Source: Sediminibacillus albus
GTDB taxonomy: Bacteria; Bacillota; Bacilli; Bacillales; Amphibacillaceae
DNA: 64,000 nt
Reading direction: 5' to 3'
Assembly (NCBI RefSeq): GCF_900101125.1
Contig: NZ_FNFL01000001.1
Location: forward strand, 496,001-560,000
Part shown: piece by piece, positions 35,591-44,368 of the stretch
Layout: every line of letters begins with the position of its first letter
Position numbering within the stretch: the stretch's first letter is position 1
Notes under the pieces: generated by a model
Databases searched by the model: none
What the model was told of the DNA's origin: nothing
Seen by the model: the letters and a program-made list of their open reading frames with translations, nothing else
Translations under genes and position numbers: made by a program

Positions 35591-36649
35591 TTGTTCCGTT
35601 ACTTAACTAAGCGCCAGTGGATATTAATCATCGCAGCGATTCTCATTATTATCGCCGCATACTTCTTACTGCCAGTTTCCATTCCATTACTTTTGGCCTT
35701 TCTGACAGCACTGTTTCTCAACCCTGCGATCAGATGGCTGCAATTCCGTTTCAAAATTAACCGCAAATTATCGGTCACTATCGTGTTCCTTGTTTTTTTA
35801 TTGATTATCAGCCTGGTTGGCACCTACTTTGTAACAAGAGCTGTTACCCATGTAGTCAATTTTGCTGAAAATGCCCCTTCTTACGTCAATCAGCTCAATA
35901 CAAAGTTCGGAGAATGGGAATCCGATATTGACCGTTTTACCGAGAGCCTTCCTTATGAATTTGTTGTGGAAGTAAAAGATGGCTTCAGACGTAATATTGA
36001 ATTGCTTAGCACCAAAGTAAAACAATACTTTGAGCTGGATAAAATCGCCTCTGCGGCTGCAAAGGTACCCGAGTATTTGGTAAGCTTACTTGTTTATTTA
36101 ATAGCATTGTTTTTATTTATGCTTGAAATGCCCCGATTAAAGGCAAAATCATATGACCATTTAACAGAAGAAACTGCTGGAAAAGTGAAATTTATGAATG
36201 CTCGTTTGTCTTATGTTGTGCTCGGTTTTTTGAAAGCACAATTTCTCGTCAGTATTATCATCTTTTTGGTTTCTCTGGTAGGACTTTTCTTTATTGTACC
36301 TGATGTTGCCATTATTATGTCGATTATTATTTGGCTTGTTGATTTTATTCCTATAATTGGTTCCATCGTCATATTAGGGCCATGGTCACTATATATGCTG
36401 TTAGCCGGTGAAACAGTTGTAGGAACATGGCTAGCCGTGCTTGCGATCATCCTTCTGGCCATTAGGCGTACGGTTGAGCCAAAAGTTATGGGACGCCACA
36501 TAGGCCTTTCTCCTTTAGCTACGCTAATTGCCATGTATCTCGGTCTGCAGTTGATTGGAATTATCGGTTTTATCCTCGGTCCTCTGGTTGTGATCGCATT
36601 TAACTCTGCTAAAGAAGCAGGTATTATTAAATGGAATTTTAAAATATAA
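35591..36649 (+). CDS. ytvI: AI-2E family transporter, sporulation protein YtvI type
   Basis: A polytopic membrane protein of about 352 residues in the AI-2 exporter/UPF0118 family. It has an N-terminal pair of helices, a large central soluble part (about 85-165) and a block of helices carrying the family segment VDFIPIIGSIVILGPWSLYMLLAG and VEPKVMGRHIGLSPLATLIAMYLGLQ. It resembles YtvI, annotated as a sporulation integral membrane protein. The frame is open to 35483, but that N-terminus is atypical; TTG 35591 after GGAAAGGGG gives a usual start, although the spacing is long, so the start is uncertain. Confidence 0.8.
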   Translation: MFRYLTKRQWILIIAAILIIIAAYFLLPVSIPLLLAFLTALFLNPAIRWLQFRFKINRKLSVTIVFLVFLLIISLVGTYFVTRAVTHVVNFAENAPSYVNQLNTKFGEWESDIDRFTESLPYEFVVEVKDGFRRNIELLSTKVKQYFELDKIASAAAKVPEYLVSLLVYLIALFLFMLEMPRLKAKSYDHLTEETAGKVKFMNARLSYVVLGFLKAQFLVSIIIFLVSLVGLFFIVPDVAIIMSIIIWLVDFIPIIGSIVILGPWSLYMLLAGETVVGTWLAVLAIILLAIRRTVEPKVMGRHIGLSPLATLIAMYLGLQLIGIIGFILGPLVVIAFNSAKEAGIIKWNFKI

Positions 36650-36679
36650 AAGTGGTTGGGGCAGAATATACAACCACTT
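36650..36679. repeat. Hairpin immediately after ytvI
   Basis: AAGTGGTTG (36650-36658) and CAACCACTT (36671-36679) are perfect complements around GGGCAGAATATA. No T-run follows. It looks like the first half of a dispersed composite terminator whose second half may be at 36986-37040. Confidence 0.6.
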
Positions 36680-36772
36680 GCAAAAACCGAACGATGACAG
36701 CATATGAAGGTTTATGATTTACTGGAGATCGCAGTGGTTATGCAAGGTAGTAAGAACAGCCCTATCTGCACA

Positions 36773-36912
36773 GACAGAATACGTAGACTACAGTGGCAAC
36801 AACACGATTCTGAAGACAAGGACGCTTCGGTAACGACTCATCGCACACAGAAAATGCTCCTTTATTTTCAAGATGGCTGTGGCCATGCTCACGGAAAGCG
36901 AAGTATTCTGTC
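36773..36912. repeat. 140-bp MITE-like dispersed repeat with perfect 10-bp inverted ends
   Basis: The ends GACAGAATAC (36773-36782) and GTATTCTGTC (36903-36912) are perfect inverted repeats. The interior (GTAGACTACAGTGGCAAC ... GTGGCCATGCTCACGGAAAG) matches, from memory, an intergenic repeat common in halotolerant Bacillaceae, where the two ends fold into one long stem. It is more GC-rich than the flanking DNA. The open frames through it are not gene-like. Confidence 0.6.
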
Positions 36913-36985
36913 GGCATCCAACCTTGTTAGAAGGAAGAAATAGAGTTGTCACTGTGTCCGCAGGTAATCTTAAACATTTACAAAC

Positions 36986-37040
36986 AAAAATCGAACGAGC
37001 TCGAATCCTAAGGATTTCGAATCATCGTTCGATTTTTTTT
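36986..37040. terminator. Strong bidirectional terminator
   Basis: AAAAATCGAACGA (from 36986) pairs with TCGTTCGATTTTT (to about 37037), with an inner CGAATCC/GGATTTCG pair and eight T on the plus strand. It ends ytvI transcription and, from the other side, the GNAT gene at 37069. Confidence 0.85.
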
Positions 37041-37068
37041 GGCCGCTATCCTTTTGTCCCGACCTCTT

Positions 37069-37605
37069 TTATAAAGAATTCATTCCTTGGAATTTTTTTT
37101 TGCGGACCTCTCTCCACTTTTCATACAATACTATTCCTCTATCTTGCCCTATTTTTTTAAATCCATTTTTTCTAAGAACACGTTGTGAGGGAATATTTTC
37201 TTTGTCACAGCTTGCCGTGATTTTATTAATATCCTGGTAAAATCCCCATTGACAAAGGGAACTGACAGCTTCCGTGGCATATCCCCGTTTTTGTCTTTTT
37301 TCCAAAATGCGGTATCCAATTTCCACCGACTTTTCTTCCGCATTATATTCATTGAATCCAACCTCGCCCACAATGTGACCCTCATGTTTATCCCGAATAA
37401 CCCAAGGTCCAATCCCTAAAGGGACTCTGTCGCTTTCCATATTTTCTAAGTAAAGAGGAAGCATTGCTTTCAACGAATAATGCGGCCATTCAACCTCATA
37501 AGGGACCTGGTGCTGATAGTAATATTCCATGGGGTTTTTAATTAACATTTGACCGTCTTCAAGTGTAATCGGCTCGATAATCAACCGTGAACTTTCGATA
37601 TTCAT
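37069..37605 (-). CDS. GNAT family N-acetyltransferase (RimJ/RimL-like)
   Basis: A 178-residue acetyltransferase. It begins MNIESSRLIIEPITLEDGQML, the typical start of the RimJ/RimL subgroup, and has the acetyl-CoA motif SVEIGYRILEKRQKRGYATEAVSSL and CDKENIPSQRVLRKNGFKK. I choose ATG 37603-37605, which follows AAAGGA, over the weaker ATG at 37621-37623. It is not part of the conserved yla-ylb order, so it may be an accessory gene. Substrate unknown. Confidence 0.85.
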   Translation of the reverse strand: MNIESSRLIIEPITLEDGQMLIKNPMEYYYQHQVPYEVEWPHYSLKAMLPLYLENMESDRVPLGIGPWVIRDKHEGHIVGEVGFNEYNAEEKSVEIGYRILEKRQKRGYATEAVSSLCQWGFYQDINKITASCDKENIPSQRVLRKNGFKKIGQDRGIVLYEKWREVRKKKFQGMNSL

Positions 37606-37678
37606 AATGACCGTTCCTTTCATACCACATTCGTTCTCTTATTCCTACATATACCATTGAATGCAGAGAAATAAACGT

Positions 37679-37705
37679 GGGAGCTGCCCTTTACGGACAA
37701 CTCCC
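37679..37705 (-). terminator. Hairpin downstream of the ctaM-like gene
   Basis: GGGAGCTGCCC (37679-37689) and GGACAACTCCC (37695-37705) pair over 11 bp with two wobbles. The minus-strand tail ACGTTTATTT is only moderately T-rich, so termination is likely but not certain. Confidence 0.55.
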
Positions 37706-37747
37706 CTTAAAAACTTGTATATTAATTTTAAAATGACTATACCGATA

Positions 37748-38203
37748 TTATGTTCCCAATATTGCCTTAAAAAGGCTTGTCGTTTGACCGCCGTCATAAA
37801 TAATATATAGGAGCATATAAACTGCAACACCTGTTATCGCCGTAAAAAACCAAACAATACTTGTAACAGGACCGATTTTTCGATGTTTTTTAATATTGCG
37901 CTTAAAAGCCAGGACCAAGGTCACTATCCCAAAAACAGCTCCTGATGTGGCAAGGCATATGTGAAAAATCAAAAACACCGTATAATAAATTTTGATATCG
38001 TCAGGTCCACCGAAACTAGTATTCCCTACAAACACTGTACGGGAAAGATATATGATGAAAAACAGCAAAGCACTGATCGCTGCTGCTATCATGGTACGTT
38101 TATGGGCAATAAATTTATTCTTCGTAATCAGGTACCAACCAATAGCTATTAATACTGCACTTAAAATGATAAAAAACGTACTTACCGTAGGCAATAATGG
38201 CAT
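37748..38203 (-). CDS. DUF420 membrane protein (CtaM/YozB-like oxidase assembly factor)
   Basis: A 151-residue membrane protein with four helices, of the DUF420 family. Conserved histidines appear in NKFIAHKRTMIAA, in the FHICLATSGAVFG helix and in NIKKHRKIGPVTSIVWF. In Staphylococcus aureus the relative CtaM is needed for heme-copper oxidase maturation. Placement directly downstream of ctaG at the end of the caa3 cluster supports the same role here, by inference. Confidence 0.85.
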   Translation of the reverse strand: MPLLPTVSTFFIILSAVLIAIGWYLITKNKFIAHKRTMIAAAISALLFFIIYLSRTVFVGNTSFGGPDDIKIYYTVFLIFHICLATSGAVFGIVTLVLAFKRNIKKHRKIGPVTSIVWFFTAITGVAVYMLLYIIYDGGQTTSLFKAILGT

Positions 38204-38253
38204 AAGACTAAAACCTCTCCCCCAAAAAAATTACAAACTGTTTATCTTCCTAT

Positions 38254-39141
38254 CTAATGTTCATTGGCATTGGCTGTAGGAAGCGGATCGATTTCATGAA
38301 CTCCCTTACGGAACCAGCCAAAAAAGATTCTTGCCAATACAATTCCGTAAACAATTTCTTGGGTTATCTTCATTAAGATACCACCCAGCTGCTGATCTTC
38401 CAAAACTGGCAGTGGCGAGAACATTTGCGGGCCAGTCAACGGCAGTCCATTCAAGACAGACGCTGGCACACAAAGTGACATAGCCTGTACCCAGCCGCTC
38501 GCTTCACTGTATGTTGAATACAACGAGTGCCCTGAAAAAATGATCAGTCCACATGCCGGAGTTATCAATACTCCATTGGCGAAAATATAGCCGATTTTCA
38601 TGATGGGTGACAGCTTGTCCATTTCCTTTAATGGCGTAAATATCGGCCACCAAACAAGAAATGCGGTCACTAAGATACTTGTTGTAATAACTCCATGGGC
38701 CAGTGCATTTGCTTTAGCGAAATCAAAAATTACAGGCATGTGGTACATGGAAAACAAGCCATTAAACAACAACAAAGCAATCAACGGTTTCGTCAACAGG
38801 CCAAGTACCTGCTTTAACCCGCTCATTTCAAATACTTTTCTCCAAACCCATTCTGGAATACCTTTAATGATAAAGATAGGAAACACCAGGTAATATAAAG
38901 CCATCTGTACCATGTGTGAAGTAAACATAATATGAGAAATCAAATCAACCGGTGACCCCTTGATAACGTACAGAATTGCTAATCCTGTATAAAAAAAGGC
39001 ATATTGTTTTGCGTCAGGCTTTTCTTTATTGGTGAACACAGACGTTACTAAATAATATAAAACGCCGAGTCCCACTACAAATAAAAAGAAATAGGGACTC
39101 CATAAGGCGCGAAAACCAAAAATTTGTAAATCCAGCCACAT
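38254..39141 (-). CDS. ctaG: Cytochrome caa3 oxidase assembly factor CtaG
   Basis: CtaG is a polytopic membrane protein required for assembly of active cytochrome caa3 in B. subtilis, probably in copper insertion into subunit I. The 295-residue product has about seven helices, begins MWLDLQIFGFRALWSPYFF, and carries family segments HIMFTSHMVQMALYYLV and PACGLIIFSGHSLYSTY with conserved histidines. It follows ctaF after a terminator-like hairpin. Confidence 0.94.
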   Translation of the reverse strand: MWLDLQIFGFRALWSPYFFLFVVGLGVLYYLVTSVFTNKEKPDAKQYAFFYTGLAILYVIKGSPVDLISHIMFTSHMVQMALYYLVFPIFIIKGIPEWVWRKVFEMSGLKQVLGLLTKPLIALLLFNGLFSMYHMPVIFDFAKANALAHGVITTSILVTAFLVWWPIFTPLKEMDKLSPIMKIGYIFANGVLITPACGLIIFSGHSLYSTYSEASGWVQAMSLCVPASVLNGLPLTGPQMFSPLPVLEDQQLGGILMKITQEIVYGIVLARIFFGWFRKGVHEIDPLPTANANEH

Positions 39142-39263
39142 AATGTCTCACTCCAAATTTATATTGCTCGCCTTTATTATAACGCATGTATAAAAGAAAA
39201 CGAGCATTTATTGTGACAAAATAAAAACAGATTGGCTTCTCTCTCTTAATAAAAGCTGGAACT

Positions 39264-39293
39264 AAAAGAGGCCGGGAGAAATCCCCTGGCCTC
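39264..39293 (-). terminator. Terminator downstream of ctaF
   Basis: GAGGCCGGGA (39268-39277) pairs with TCCCCTGGCCTC (to 39293) with a mismatch; on the minus strand TTTTAG follows. It may reduce transcription into ctaG. Confidence 0.65.
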
Positions 39294-39300
39294 TGACAGA

Positions 39301-39615
39301 TTACCACCAAATTAATACCGACAAAGTCAGAACAGTTAAGAATGCGACAAAAGCTCCTGCATAAAGCATCAATGCCGGCATTTCGTGTCCCTTATGACTC
39401 ATGTGCATGAAGTAATATAGTTGGAATCCCACTTGTACAACTGCAAGTATTAATAAAGTTGGAATAACAAACAATTTGTCTAACTCATAAATCACCATAC
39501 CGAAGGCTATTACGGTAAACAAGATCATCAATACAAAGGTAATGACCTGTTGCTTCATTTCTTCTTTATTTTTCTTTTTTCTATATTGCTCTTGTAAGTT
39601 CGTATTCTCGGCCAT
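39301..39615 (-). CDS. ctaF: Cytochrome caa3 oxidase subunit IV
   Basis: The small subunit of the terminal oxidase: 104 residues, a lysine-rich cytoplasmic N-terminus and three transmembrane helices, with the family segment FVIPTLLILAVVQVGFQLYYFMHMSHKGHE. It lies 3 bp after ctaE and belongs to the ctaCDEF block. Confidence 0.93.
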   Translation of the reverse strand: MAENTNLQEQYRKKKNKEEMKQQVITFVLMILFTVIAFGMVIYELDKLFVIPTLLILAVVQVGFQLYYFMHMSHKGHEMPALMLYAGAFVAFLTVLTLSVLIWW

Positions 39616-39618
39616 GGC

Positions 39619-40239
39619 TTAAATCACCCCCATGAGATATACAACTGTGAAAATAAATACCCACACTACGTCGATAAAATGCCAATACAAGCTGGCAATA
39701 TAAAATTTAGGGGCATTATACAGGTTCAATCCTCGTTTGGCATTACGCACCATTAAGGTAACAATCCATAACAATCCGAATGTTACGTGTCCTCCATGGA
39801 AACCAACCAAAGTATAAAAAGCTGATCCAAATGCAGAAGAACGTAACGTGAATCCTTCCCCATGAATGTAATGGTAGAACTCATAAAGTTCACAGCCAAG
39901 GAAGCCCAGTCCAAGCAATACGGTAATTCCGAGCCATAGCTGCATTTTTGAGAAGCTGTTATTTTTCATGTGGTACATAGCATACACACTGGTCAGTGAA
40001 CTAGTTAGTAATAACATGGTCATTATGAAGACCAGTTCCAGGCCAAACAGCTCTTCCGCTCCAGGGCCGTCATTTGTCGCATTATTTAATGCTAAATACG
40101 TTCCGAACAAACTGGCAAATAATACAGTCTCTCCTCCGAGGAAAAACCAGAAACCTAAAAACTTGTTTTTCCCCTCAAGGGTAGCTCTTTCGGGCTGTTC
40201 CGGCAGAGTTTCCGGATTAAGTGTTTGATCACTGCTCAT
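39619..40239 (-). CDS. ctaE: Cytochrome caa3 oxidase subunit III
   Basis: Subunit III of the heme-copper oxidase: 206 residues, five transmembrane helices. Typical segments are FLGFWFFLGGETVLFASLFGTYLAL, FYTLVGFHGGHVTFGLLWI and YWHFIDVVWVFIFTVVYL. Its start overlaps the ctaD stop by one base, so the two are coupled. Confidence 0.96.
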   Translation of the reverse strand: MSSDQTLNPETLPEQPERATLEGKNKFLGFWFFLGGETVLFASLFGTYLALNNATNDGPGAEELFGLELVFIMTMLLLTSSLTSVYAMYHMKNNSFSKMQLWLGITVLLGLGFLGCELYEFYHYIHGEGFTLRSSAFGSAFYTLVGFHGGHVTFGLLWIVTLMVRNAKRGLNLYNAPKFYIASLYWHFIDVVWVFIFTVVYLMGVI

Positions 40240-42095
40240 TATTGATCAGCCCCCTCTTCTAAATCTTCTTTATGGATATGATGGCCTAAGTCATCCTTAA
40301 TTGATCTGACAAACATAGCACCAAGTGTTATACCCATTCCTAAAATCACTACCCATAAAAATGCTAAGTTATCCACCTGATAAATGAATCCAAACCCGGC
40401 GATAAATAAACCTAGCGACATAATAAATGGTAATATGGAAGGGTTAGGCATATGGATATCATCCAACGGTTCTGCTGGTGTTATTCCTTTTCTTCCTTCC
40501 ATCTTTTCAATCCATAGTGGATCCAATCCCCTGACCAAAGGAGTCTGTTTAAAGTTATAGTGTGGAGGCGGTGAAGGAATCGACCATTCAAGCGTACGTC
40601 CATCCCAAGGATCGCCACTCACTTTATGTCCTTTTACAGAGGTATAAATAACGTTAATAATGAAAACGATTGTTCCAATTGCCATAAGGAAAGCACCAAT
40701 CGTACTAATTAAGTTCCCAGTGTCAAGTTCCTGGTTTGGCAAATATGTCCAGTAACGGCGGGGCATTCCCATTAATCCTAAGAAATGCTGAATGAAAAAT
40801 GTTAAATGGAAGCCCAGGAAAAAAGTCCAGAAGGTTATTTTTCCAAGTGTTTCATTCAATATTTTACCGAACATCTTCGGCCACCAGTAATGTATCCCGC
40901 AGAATAATCCAAAAACTACTCCGCCGACAATAACATAGTGAAAGTGAGCTACGACAAAGTAAGTATCATGATATTGGTAGTCAGCAGCTGCGGCTGCAAG
41001 CATAACACCTGTTGTTCCTCCTATAGTAAAGGTAGGAATAAATGCAAGCGCCCATAGCATTGCTGAGTTAATCGTTATACTTCCACCCCATAAGGTGAAC
41101 AGCCAATTAAAGATTTTAATACCTGTCGGAACGGCAATCGCCATTGTGGCAATCGCGAAAATCGAGTTAGCAGCTGGACCAAGCCCAGTAGTAAACATGT
41201 GATGGGCCCAAACCATAAATCCTAAGAATCCGATTAAAGTAGTAGCGAATACCATAGCTGTATAACCGAATAAACGTTTCTTAGAAAAAGTTGAAAGTAC
41301 ATCACTAAAGACACCAAATGCTGGAAGGATAAGGATATATACTTCCGGGTGCCCGAAAATCCAAAATAGGTGTTCCCAGATTACAGAGTTACCACCCATC
41401 GATGCGTTGAAAAATCCTGAACCAAACAATCGGTCGAACATTAATAAGAACAATCCGACAGTAAGGGCGGGGAAAGCAAATAAAATCAGTGAACTTGTTA
41501 CGAATGCTGTCCAAGTGAACAGCGGCATCCGCATATAAGTCATGCCAGGGGCACGCATATTAATAATCGTAACAAGGAAGTTAATGCCCCCGATCAGTGT
41601 CCCCGCACCGGAAATCTGCAGTCCTAATACATAAAAATCGACTCCGTGGCCAGGTGAAACTGCAGACAACGGTGCATAAGCTGTCCAGCCTGCATCGGGT
41701 GCTCCACCAAGGAACCAGCCACAGTTAAGTATAATGCCGCCAAATAAAAACAGCCAAAAACCCAATGAATTCAAAAACGGGAATGCCACATCACGGGCCC
41801 CGATTTGTAATGGCACAACGGCGTTCAATAATGCAAATATCAAAGGCATTGCAGCCAAAAATATCATGGTAGTACCGTGCATAGTGAGTAGTTCATTATA
41901 AAATCCAGCGCTAACAAAATCATTGCTTGGTTTTATTAGCTGAATACGTATCAATAGTGCTTCAAGTCCGCCAATCAGGAAAAACAAACCACCGGAAACT
42001 AAATATAAATGTGCTATTTTTTTATGGTCTACAGTGGTCAAATAATCCCAAATCGCAGCGCCAAAGCCTCTTTTTTGCGCAGTTGCAGTACTCAC
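40239..42095 (-). CDS. ctaD: Cytochrome caa3 oxidase subunit I
   Basis: Catalytic subunit I, which holds heme a and the heme a3-CuB centre where oxygen is reduced and protons are pumped. The 618-residue product has about 14 helices, the heme ligand histidine in LTMHGTTMIF, the CuB motif WIFGHPEVYILILPAFG (His-Tyr crosslink pair) with HH in VWAHHMFTTG, and HFHYVIVGG. It lies between ctaC and ctaE. Confidence 0.97.
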   Translation of the reverse strand: MSTATAQKRGFGAAIWDYLTTVDHKKIAHLYLVSGGLFFLIGGLEALLIRIQLIKPSNDFVSAGFYNELLTMHGTTMIFLAAMPLIFALLNAVVPLQIGARDVAFPFLNSLGFWLFLFGGIILNCGWFLGGAPDAGWTAYAPLSAVSPGHGVDFYVLGLQISGAGTLIGGINFLVTIINMRAPGMTYMRMPLFTWTAFVTSSLILFAFPALTVGLFLLMFDRLFGSGFFNASMGGNSVIWEHLFWIFGHPEVYILILPAFGVFSDVLSTFSKKRLFGYTAMVFATTLIGFLGFMVWAHHMFTTGLGPAANSIFAIATMAIAVPTGIKIFNWLFTLWGGSITINSAMLWALAFIPTFTIGGTTGVMLAAAAADYQYHDTYFVVAHFHYVIVGGVVFGLFCGIHYWWPKMFGKILNETLGKITFWTFFLGFHLTFFIQHFLGLMGMPRRYWTYLPNQELDTGNLISTIGAFLMAIGTIVFIINVIYTSVKGHKVSGDPWDGRTLEWSIPSPPPHYNFKQTPLVRGLDPLWIEKMEGRKGITPAEPLDDIHMPNPSILPFIMSLGLFIAGFGFIYQVDNLAFLWVVILGMGITLGAMFVRSIKDDLGHHIHKEDLEEGADQ

Positions 42096-42133
42096 GCTTA
42101 TAAACCTCCCTTAACCTCTTCCATCCCGTTTTA

Positions 42134-43192
42134 TTACTCGTTGCTAGTTGCGCTTTCCGGAGTAATATCTGATGGTTGTAATTGTAATAAGTAATCAGCA
42201 ATTTTTCCTGCTTCTTCTTCACTTACCTCGTAATTGGCATCGCTCATTCTGTTGCCAGGCTTAATGCTTTCAGGGTTTTGGATCCACTCGATTAGCGTAT
42301 CGCGGTCATGCTCTGCGACACCAGCCAATGTCGTGCGGTCTCCAAAGTTTGTCAGGTTCGGGCCTGTAGCAGCAGGTGATGAACCAATAGCATGACAGCC
42401 TATACAGCTGTTTTCCTGGAATAACTGCTGGCCTTCTTGAGCATCAGCAGATTCAGGCTGTGCTTCAGGGTCAACATTTTTCATGTCTTCGACCCACTGC
42501 TCATACTCCTCCGGACTAACTGCTATCACTTTAAAATCCATCAAGGAGTGAGATGTACCGCAGAATTCAGCACACTTCCCATCATATACCCCTTCTTCAT
42601 CTGCTTGAATAAACATGGTGTTCTCATTTTCCGGGTGTAAATCCATCTTTCCTGATAATGCTGGAACCCAGAATGAATGAAGCACATCGCTTGTTTTCAT
42701 ATTTAAGTATACTTTTTCGCCAGTTGGAATATATAAATCCTGGCTTGTCTGGATTTCTTCACCTTCATAATTGAAGTGCCACCAGAATTGGTTACCTGTT
42801 ACGCTGACATTAATGGAATCTCCTGCAGCGCTTTCGTCTGCCAGGTCAAATGTTATGGTAATAGTAGGAATAGCGATAATGACTAATAAAATGATTGGAA
42901 TTACTGTCCAAATCACTTCTAATGCCTTATTCCCTTCTGTCTGTTGCGGAATAAAATCCTCTTGGCCTTTCTTTTTTCTAAAGCGTACAAGGACAATTGC
43001 ATAGATAACCATAACGACTATAAATACAAAAATCATGACGGCTAAAGAAATATTAATCAGGTCCAAGGCTGATTTTGCCCCATAGCCTTTAGGTGTTAAG
43101 GCACTTAAATTTTCTTTTCCACAGCCTGAAAGTACAAGCGTTAAGGAACCAAACAATAATAGTGCCCGGAATTTTGCCATCCAACCTTTCAT
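42134..43192 (-). CDS. ctaC: Cytochrome caa3 oxidase subunit II with cytochrome c domain
   Basis: Subunit II accepts electrons. The 352-residue product is a lipoprotein: signal peptide with lipobox LSGC (Cys24), then two transmembrane helices (about 47-70 and 92-115), and a cupredoxin domain with the CuA ligands His172, Cys207, Cys211 and Met218 (motif CAEFCGTSHSLM). A C-terminal cytochrome c domain carries the heme motif CIGCH (263-267). The fused heme c marks this as a caa3-type rather than a quinol oxidase. It is separated from ctaB by 240 bp with hairpins. Confidence 0.97.
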   Translation of the reverse strand: MKGWMAKFRALLLFGSLTLVLSGCGKENLSALTPKGYGAKSALDLINISLAVMIFVFIVVMVIYAIVLVRFRKKKGQEDFIPQQTEGNKALEVIWTVIPIILLVIIAIPTITITFDLADESAAGDSINVSVTGNQFWWHFNYEGEEIQTSQDLYIPTGEKVYLNMKTSDVLHSFWVPALSGKMDLHPENENTMFIQADEEGVYDGKCAEFCGTSHSLMDFKVIAVSPEEYEQWVEDMKNVDPEAQPESADAQEGQQLFQENSCIGCHAIGSSPAATGPNLTNFGDRTTLAGVAEHDRDTLIEWIQNPESIKPGNRMSDANYEVSEEEAGKIADYLLQLQPSDITPESATSNE

Positions 43193-43311
43193 TCAAATGA
43201 TACCTCTCTTTCTGTTATGTCCTTTTATTTAAATAATTAGAATACGGTGCAGAGCTCTGATGTTTAATGACAAGCCGTCCGGATTAATCTCCCCGCACTT
43301 ATTAATCGTAC

Positions 43312-43391
43312 TGCGGCTGTTTGCATTTACAGAAATAAAACAGCCGCAATACTTAGACAGGGACTTTACGAAGAAACGGCTGCGCCCTGTC
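43312..43391 (-). promoter_or_regulatory. Tandem hairpins between ctaB and ctaC
   Basis: TGCGGCTGTTT (43312-43322) pairs with AAACAGCCGCA (43338-43348), and GACAGGG (43356-43362) with CCCTGTC (43385-43391). CAGCCG (43341-43346) can instead pair with CGGCTG (43377-43382), so the structures compete. No T-run follows either stem. Possible roles are partial termination, attenuation or mRNA processing. The ctaC promoter should lie between here and 43200. Confidence 0.5.
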
Positions 43392-43432
43392 TATTGCCCA
43401 TTCGAACTTACACGTTGAAAAGATATTCTAAT

Positions 43433-44368
43433 TTAATTAACAACACTAGGCAGTGTTACTAGTACCATTGTGACAAACATAATCATTAAATAATTCAATG
43501 AATAAACAAACATAAAATTGGCCCATTTTAAATTATTCTTCATAAAGAAGCCGCTTATCCCCAAGACCAGCCAGCCTATATTCAATAAACAGGCAATAAC
43601 TAGAAATGTATTTCCTAAAGAAAATAAATAAAAAGGCAGTGGTAATAAGCATGCCACATAGATAACCATTTGCCGTCTCGTTATCGCAAACCCATGAACG
43701 GCTGGCAGCATCGGAATTCCTGCTGCTTTATATTCCTTGCTTTTTTTTACAGCCAACGCTAAAAAATGAGGCGTCTGCCACAGAAACATAATAAGGAACA
43801 TAATAAAAGCCACCGCATGGAAATTCGGATCAACTGCTGCCCAACCGATTACAGGCGGGACAGCACCTGAAACACTACCGATAGCAGTATTAATGGTGTA
43901 TCTTCTTTTTGTCCACATCGTGTACAGTACTACATAGGTAAACCATCCGACAATTCCTGCAACCGCAGCCTGAATGGTAGTCAGCGCCAGCAAAATTGCT
44001 CCAACGGCCGAAGCTGAAATCCCCATTGCCAATATCACTTTCAGAGGAATGCTGCCTGTCACAGTAGGCCGATTTTTGGTTCTTTTCATAATCGGGTCAA
44101 TATCCCGATCATAGTAGTTGTTCAGTATACAACCACCAGCTATCAACAAAGCAGTTCCAAGCATCATAATAATCAAACTGCCCCAGTGGTCGGTTAATGC
44201 TCCGCCAGTAAAGTATAACGCGAGCCAAAACCCGGCGAAAGCTGTGATTAGATTCGAATTAATGATACCTACTTTTATGAGAGCCATAATATCCGCCCAG
44301 AGAGCAGACTTATCTTTGCTGTCTGTCTTCCCTATTACTTGAGAAGAAGTTGCTTCCACTTTGTTCAT
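43433..44368 (-). CDS. ctaB: Protoheme IX farnesyltransferase (heme O synthase)
   Basis: CtaB adds a farnesyl tail to heme B, giving heme O, the substrate of CtaA. The 311-residue product is a UbiA-family prenyltransferase with about nine helices; the aspartate-rich motif NYYDRDIDPIMKRTKNRP is intact, with a second loop TMWTKRRYTINTAIG. It begins with a polar N-terminal extension typical of Bacillus CtaB. It is read divergently from ctaA, as in B. subtilis. Confidence 0.96.
   Translation of the reverse strand: MNKVEATSSQVIGKTDSKDKSALWADIMALIKVGIINSNLITAFAGFWLALYFTGGALTDHWGSLIIMMLGTALLIAGGCILNNYYDRDIDPIMKRTKNRPTVTGSIPLKVILAMGISASAVGAILLALTTIQAAVAGIVGWFTYVVLYTMWTKRRYTINTAIGSVSGAVPPVIGWAAVDPNFHAVAFIMFLIMFLWQTPHFLALAVKKSKEYKAAGIPMLPAVHGFAITRRQMVIYVACLLPLPFYLFSLGNTFLVIACLLNIGWLVLGISGFFMKNNLKWANFMFVYSLNYLMIMFVTMVLVTLPSVVN

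Noticed and set aside
36704-37160. Two plus-strand open frames of 79 and 95 codons downstream of ytvI
   Set aside because: They run through the dispersed repeat and the terminator, lack ribosome sites and have no family resemblance.
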